This document shows positions 17,250-19,214 of a stretch of 19,214 bases of DNA, one piece after another (position 1 is the stretch's first letter; the number at the start of each line of letters is the position of its first letter). The DNA is taken from assembly GCA_937900465.1 (NCBI GenBank), contig CALCEJ010000082.1, positions 1 to 19,214 of the forward strand. Reading direction: 5' to 3'. This DNA comes from an uncultured Bacteroidales bacterium (lineage in GTDB: Bacteria > Bacteroidota > Bacteroidia > Bacteroidales > UBA932). A model generated the notes under the pieces. The model ran no database searches, was not told the origin of the DNA, and saw only the letters and a list, made by a program, of their open reading frames with translations. Both the position numbers and the translations under genes were made by a program.

Positions 17250-17291
17250 CAATTTTTGCAAATTCTGAAACAATTTTTGCAAATTCTGAAA
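17250..17291. repeat. Exact 21-base tandem repeat, likely regulator binding site
   Basis: Two identical 21-base units (17250-17270 and 17271-17291) lie directly next to each other; on the minus strand each begins TTTCAGAATTTGC. Twenty-one bases equals two helical turns, so both copies face the same side of the DNA, the usual geometry of AraC-family sites. They lie between the AraC-type regulator gene and the first pilus gene, about 55-100 bases upstream of the -7 candidate. One unit also overlaps a perfect dyad, TTTGCAA-TTT-TTGCAAA (17246-17262). Confidence 0.75.
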
Positions 17292-17305
17292 GTCGGGGAG
17301 TAAAA

Positions 17306-18412
17306 CTACTCTGCGACGTCTTTCATCCACGCTGTTACAGCCTTCCCCGTATGCTGCTTAAATGCGGCGCTGAAGGTGCTGTAACTGTGGTATCCGCTCT
17401 CGGAAGCCAACTGCTGGGCAGTTATCGACCGCCCGTCTGAGGCAGCCTTGTGGTACGACCGAATGAAATGATTTACCCGAAGTCCATTGATGTAAGCATT
17501 GTATGTGAGCCCCTGCTGGGCAAAGTACAGACTAAGATAGTAACGGTTTGTGCCTATAACCGAGGCAAGCTGGGCCAGAGTTAAATCGTGATGCAGATAA
17601 AGCTGCCCGTCTTCGCAGTGTTTTTTAAGGAGCGGCCCGATGCTCACCGGGATAGACGGAGATGCAGGAGCGGACGCTTTCTCATCTTCCCCGGCAGGTT
17701 CAGCCCCAGGAGAGGTGCTTTCGCTCAGCTCCTGCAAGGACTCCACGCGCCAGACCAGCAGTGTTAAAATGACTACATTGACTGCTTGGAAAAGATACAC
17801 GACAACCATACTCCTCTCCGTGGTAATGCTGTAAAAGAGAAAAAACAACAGGAACATAGCCAGTATCAAGAAACTCTGCGAAACCTCCTTGCGTTCAAGG
17901 TCCGCGAAATTTTCCCTCAACCAGCGTCCATACTGCCGGACGGCTTTGTATATGAACAGTATAAGCAGCGCGTACCAGAAAGTTACGTAAAAGGTCAGTG
18001 GAAGAAATACAAGGGTGTCTCCACGGATGACACCGACAGATATCAATACAAAGGCGGGAACCAGCATCAAAAGAAACGGCCAGACCGGACGGTGCCGGTC
18101 CTGAAGCATAGACAGCAGAATGCCAGTTATTGTGGGCATAAGCATCAGCAAGTCCAGACCGCAGACAATTACATATGCGACAACCGAGGAATTACCATGG
18201 GAGAGGTACAACACCCACGACACGTGGCTTAACGCACACCCCATCAGGAAAGCAGCCGCCCACCTGCGAAGGCGGATGGGGGACTTCACCTCCGGCGCTA
18301 TGGCATTACCGCGACGAAATAACAGATAGAGCGCCGCCACGACATTCAGCATAATTACGCCGCCGTAAAAAAGGATGAAGAATGTGTCTTGCAGAATAGA
18401 TTGAGCCTCCAT
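17306..18412 (-). CDS. Membrane-embedded AraC-family transcriptional regulator
   Basis: This is a 368-aa protein with two parts. Residues about 11-222 contain seven hydrophobic segments (near 11-32, 51-71, 77-103, 110-129, 134-157, 181-198 and 202-221), predicted membrane helices. An Ala/Pro/Glu/Ser-rich linker (225-255) leads to a C-terminal AraC-type DNA-binding domain: first helix-turn-helix LTLAQLASVIGTNRYYLSLYF (278 on) and second ITAQQLASESGYHSYSTFSAAF (330 on), ending in the typical FKQHTGKAVTAW. Such proteins are expected to sense an envelope signal and bind DNA from the membrane. It lies in the same orientation directly before the pilus operon, with a tandem repeat in between, so that operon is the most likely target (inference). 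The signal sensed is unknown. Confidence 0.9.
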   Translation of the reverse strand: MEAQSILQDTFFILFYGGVIMLNVVAALYLLFRRGNAIAPEVKSPIRLRRWAAAFLMGCALSHVSWVLYLSHGNSSVVAYVIVCGLDLLMLMPTITGILLSMLQDRHRPVWPFLLMLVPAFVLISVGVIRGDTLVFLPLTFYVTFWYALLILFIYKAVRQYGRWLRENFADLERKEVSQSFLILAMFLLFFLFYSITTERSMVVVYLFQAVNVVILTLLVWRVESLQELSESTSPGAEPAGEDEKASAPASPSIPVSIGPLLKKHCEDGQLYLHHDLTLAQLASVIGTNRYYLSLYFAQQGLTYNAYINGLRVNHFIRSYHKAASDGRSITAQQLASESGYHSYSTFSAAFKQHTGKAVTAWMKDVAE

Positions 18413-18432
18413 AACAAATCGCCCTAGTTATG

Positions 18433-18440
18433 CAAAAGTA
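18433..18440 (-). promoter_or_regulatory. Candidate -7 element of the regulator gene
   Basis: The minus strand reads TACTTTTG, a TAnnTTTG match 20 bases before the ATG at 18412. No -33 TTTG is seen at the usual distance. The palindrome and GTTTCAAAA repeats lie immediately upstream, which suggests regulated expression. Confidence 0.45.
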
Positions 18441-18448
18441 AAAAAAAA

Positions 18449-18475
18449 TTTTGAAACCGGTTTCGTTTTTGAAAC
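18449..18475. repeat. GTTTCAAAA direct repeats with a GAAACCGGTTTC palindrome
   Basis: On the minus strand GTTTCAAAA occurs twice (18475-18467 and 18457-18449), 18 bases apart. Between and across them lies the perfect 12-base palindrome GAAACCGGTTTC (18453-18464). A run of T residues follows the second copy. The element sits just upstream of the regulator's -7 candidate and shares GTTTCARAATTT with the tandem repeat before the pilus operon. An autoregulatory operator is likely. A weak terminator for the peptidase gene is the alternative. Confidence 0.45.
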
Positions 18476-18521
18476 ATTTCTTTCGCCACCGTAACAGCAT
18501 ATAGAATAAATGGTGCCAGAG

Positions 18522-19214
18522 TTACCTGACGCCATACAGGACAAACTCACCGGGACTTTCCAGATATAGATTTCCATAAGTTGCAGCACCTGTAATCCTC
18601 GCGTGAGAGCCCAGTGTGTGGGCAGCACAATAGAGGAACAAGTCCCGGAAATTGCCTTCAGGGTTCCCCGTCAGATAATCCGTCAGGTTCAGGGTAAACC
18701 TGTCGCACATCCATAGCCTCCCTTCGGAATTCCAGTGATCGGCCCAGGACATCTCGTTTGCGGAAGCCCCGGAAATGCCAAGGGCTCCGGGAATATCTTC
18801 GACACAGCGGAGGACGACTTCTCCATAGCAGGGTTCCGCACAAATCAGGACCTTCCGAAACTCCATTTCCCTTAAAGTTTCCCCAAGAAGCCCGGCTCCG
18901 AATCCCTCCCCTCGTGAATTGTCTCTCCAGCAAAACTCATCTGCACCGCCATTAGACAGGCTGTCCCCGTGTCCGCTCCAATAAAGAAAGACATTTGCCC
19001 CGGCATCCTGCGACAGGACAGTTGGAAGACGTCCGGAGCGATTGCCCAGCAAAATATCGGCAATATCAGAAGGTGAAATGTCTTTATTGTCGTAGTCAAC
19101 AACGGCGGCGGGAAGACCATCAGAACCGGCGAGGAGGTCCGGGCCGTCTTCTGCACAGCGGACTATGCCCGGCATCGGATTCTTGCCATCCAAAGCCATA
19201 TCTTTGTCCAGTAC
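18522..19214 (-). CDS. C13-family (legumain-like) cysteine peptidase, 5' partial
   Basis: The frame stays open to the window edge, so the N-terminus is missing; the ATG at 19199 is internal (VLDKD precedes it in frame). 230 residues are visible. Counting from the edge, they carry the C13 catalytic pair: His82 in YWSGHGD after a hydrophobic strand (NVFLYW), and Cys129 in KVLICAEPCYGE, equivalent to the legumain EACESGS region. The segment KNPMPGIVRCAEDGPDLLAG aligns with the legumain NPFPG...NGPDVYKG stretch, and GISGASANEMSW with the TAANPRES segment. C13 enzymes are legumain (cuts after Asn/Asp) and the GPI-anchor transamidase subunit GPI8. The residue preference here is unknown. The gene lies upstream of the regulator, 109 bases away and in the same direction. 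A role in pilin maturation is possible but inferred from position only. Confidence 0.8.
   Translation of the reverse strand, partial: VLDKDMALDGKNPMPGIVRCAEDGPDLLAGSDGLPAAVVDYDNKDISPSDIADILLGNRSGRLPTVLSQDAGANVFLYWSGHGDSLSNGGADEFCWRDNSRGEGFGAGLLGETLREMEFRKVLICAEPCYGEVVLRCVEDIPGALGISGASANEMSWADHWNSEGRLWMCDRFTLNLTDYLTGNPEGNFRDLFLYCAAHTLGSHARITGAATYGNLYLESPGEFVLYGVR

Noticed and set aside
17250..17291. CRISPR-like array
   Set aside because: There are only two copies with no spacer between them, and no cas genes.
17179..17305. Invertible (phase-variable) promoter upstream of the pilus operon
   Set aside because: The repeats here are direct, not inverted, and no pair of long inverted arms flanks the region within the window.
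18453..18464. GAAACCGGTTTC plus T-run as a strong terminator of the peptidase gene
   Set aside because: A 12-base palindrome without a loop can form only a four-pair A/T-rich stem; an operator role near the regulator promoter fits better.

Overview
The window looks like a Bacteroidales (Bacteroidota) accessory locus for a type V, FimA/Mfa-type pilus. Three things point to this order: a full set of lipobox-containing fimbrillin-family genes, a FimB/Mfa2-type anchor, and intergenic regions carrying the Bacteroidota -7 element TAnnTTTG. All eleven genes lie on the minus strand, so the text follows the direction of transcription, from high to low coordinates.

Upstream (19214-17306): a C13 (legumain-like) cysteine peptidase that is cut by the window edge. 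It is followed by a regulator in which seven predicted membrane helices are fused to an AraC-type DNA-binding domain. The 127-base gap after the regulator holds an exact 21-base tandem repeat, a likely operator for the pilus operon.

Pilus operon (17178-3188): seven tightly packed genes. The order is an outer-membrane DUF3575/OmpA-like protein, a major fimbrillin, a FimB/Mfa2-type anchor, a second fimbrillin that is a clear paralogue of the major one, and three further fimbrial lipoproteins (587, 980 and 756 aa). The last gene junctions overlap (ATGA, TGATG), which suggests coupled translation of the minor or tip subunits. The 980-aa protein ends in a DUF1566-like, C-type-lectin-like domain and is the best tip-adhesin candidate.

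Downstream (3183-1): a hairpin with a T-tract ends the operon. A consensus promoter overlaps that hairpin and drives a second OmpA-like/DUF3575 protein whose domains are in the reverse order to the first gene of the operon. A lipocalin-like lipoprotein follows. There is no non-coding stretch longer than 300 bases; the longest, 1046-1271, holds an inverted repeat and a promoter candidate.

Working model (inference): the membrane AraC protein senses an envelope signal and switches the operon through the tandem repeat. Lipoprotein subunits are exported, trimmed after a conserved TKMS-type site and polymerised by donor-strand exchange on the Mfa2-type anchor. The two DUF3575/OmpA proteins serve the outer membrane or cell wall, and the C13 peptidase is a candidate processing enzyme.
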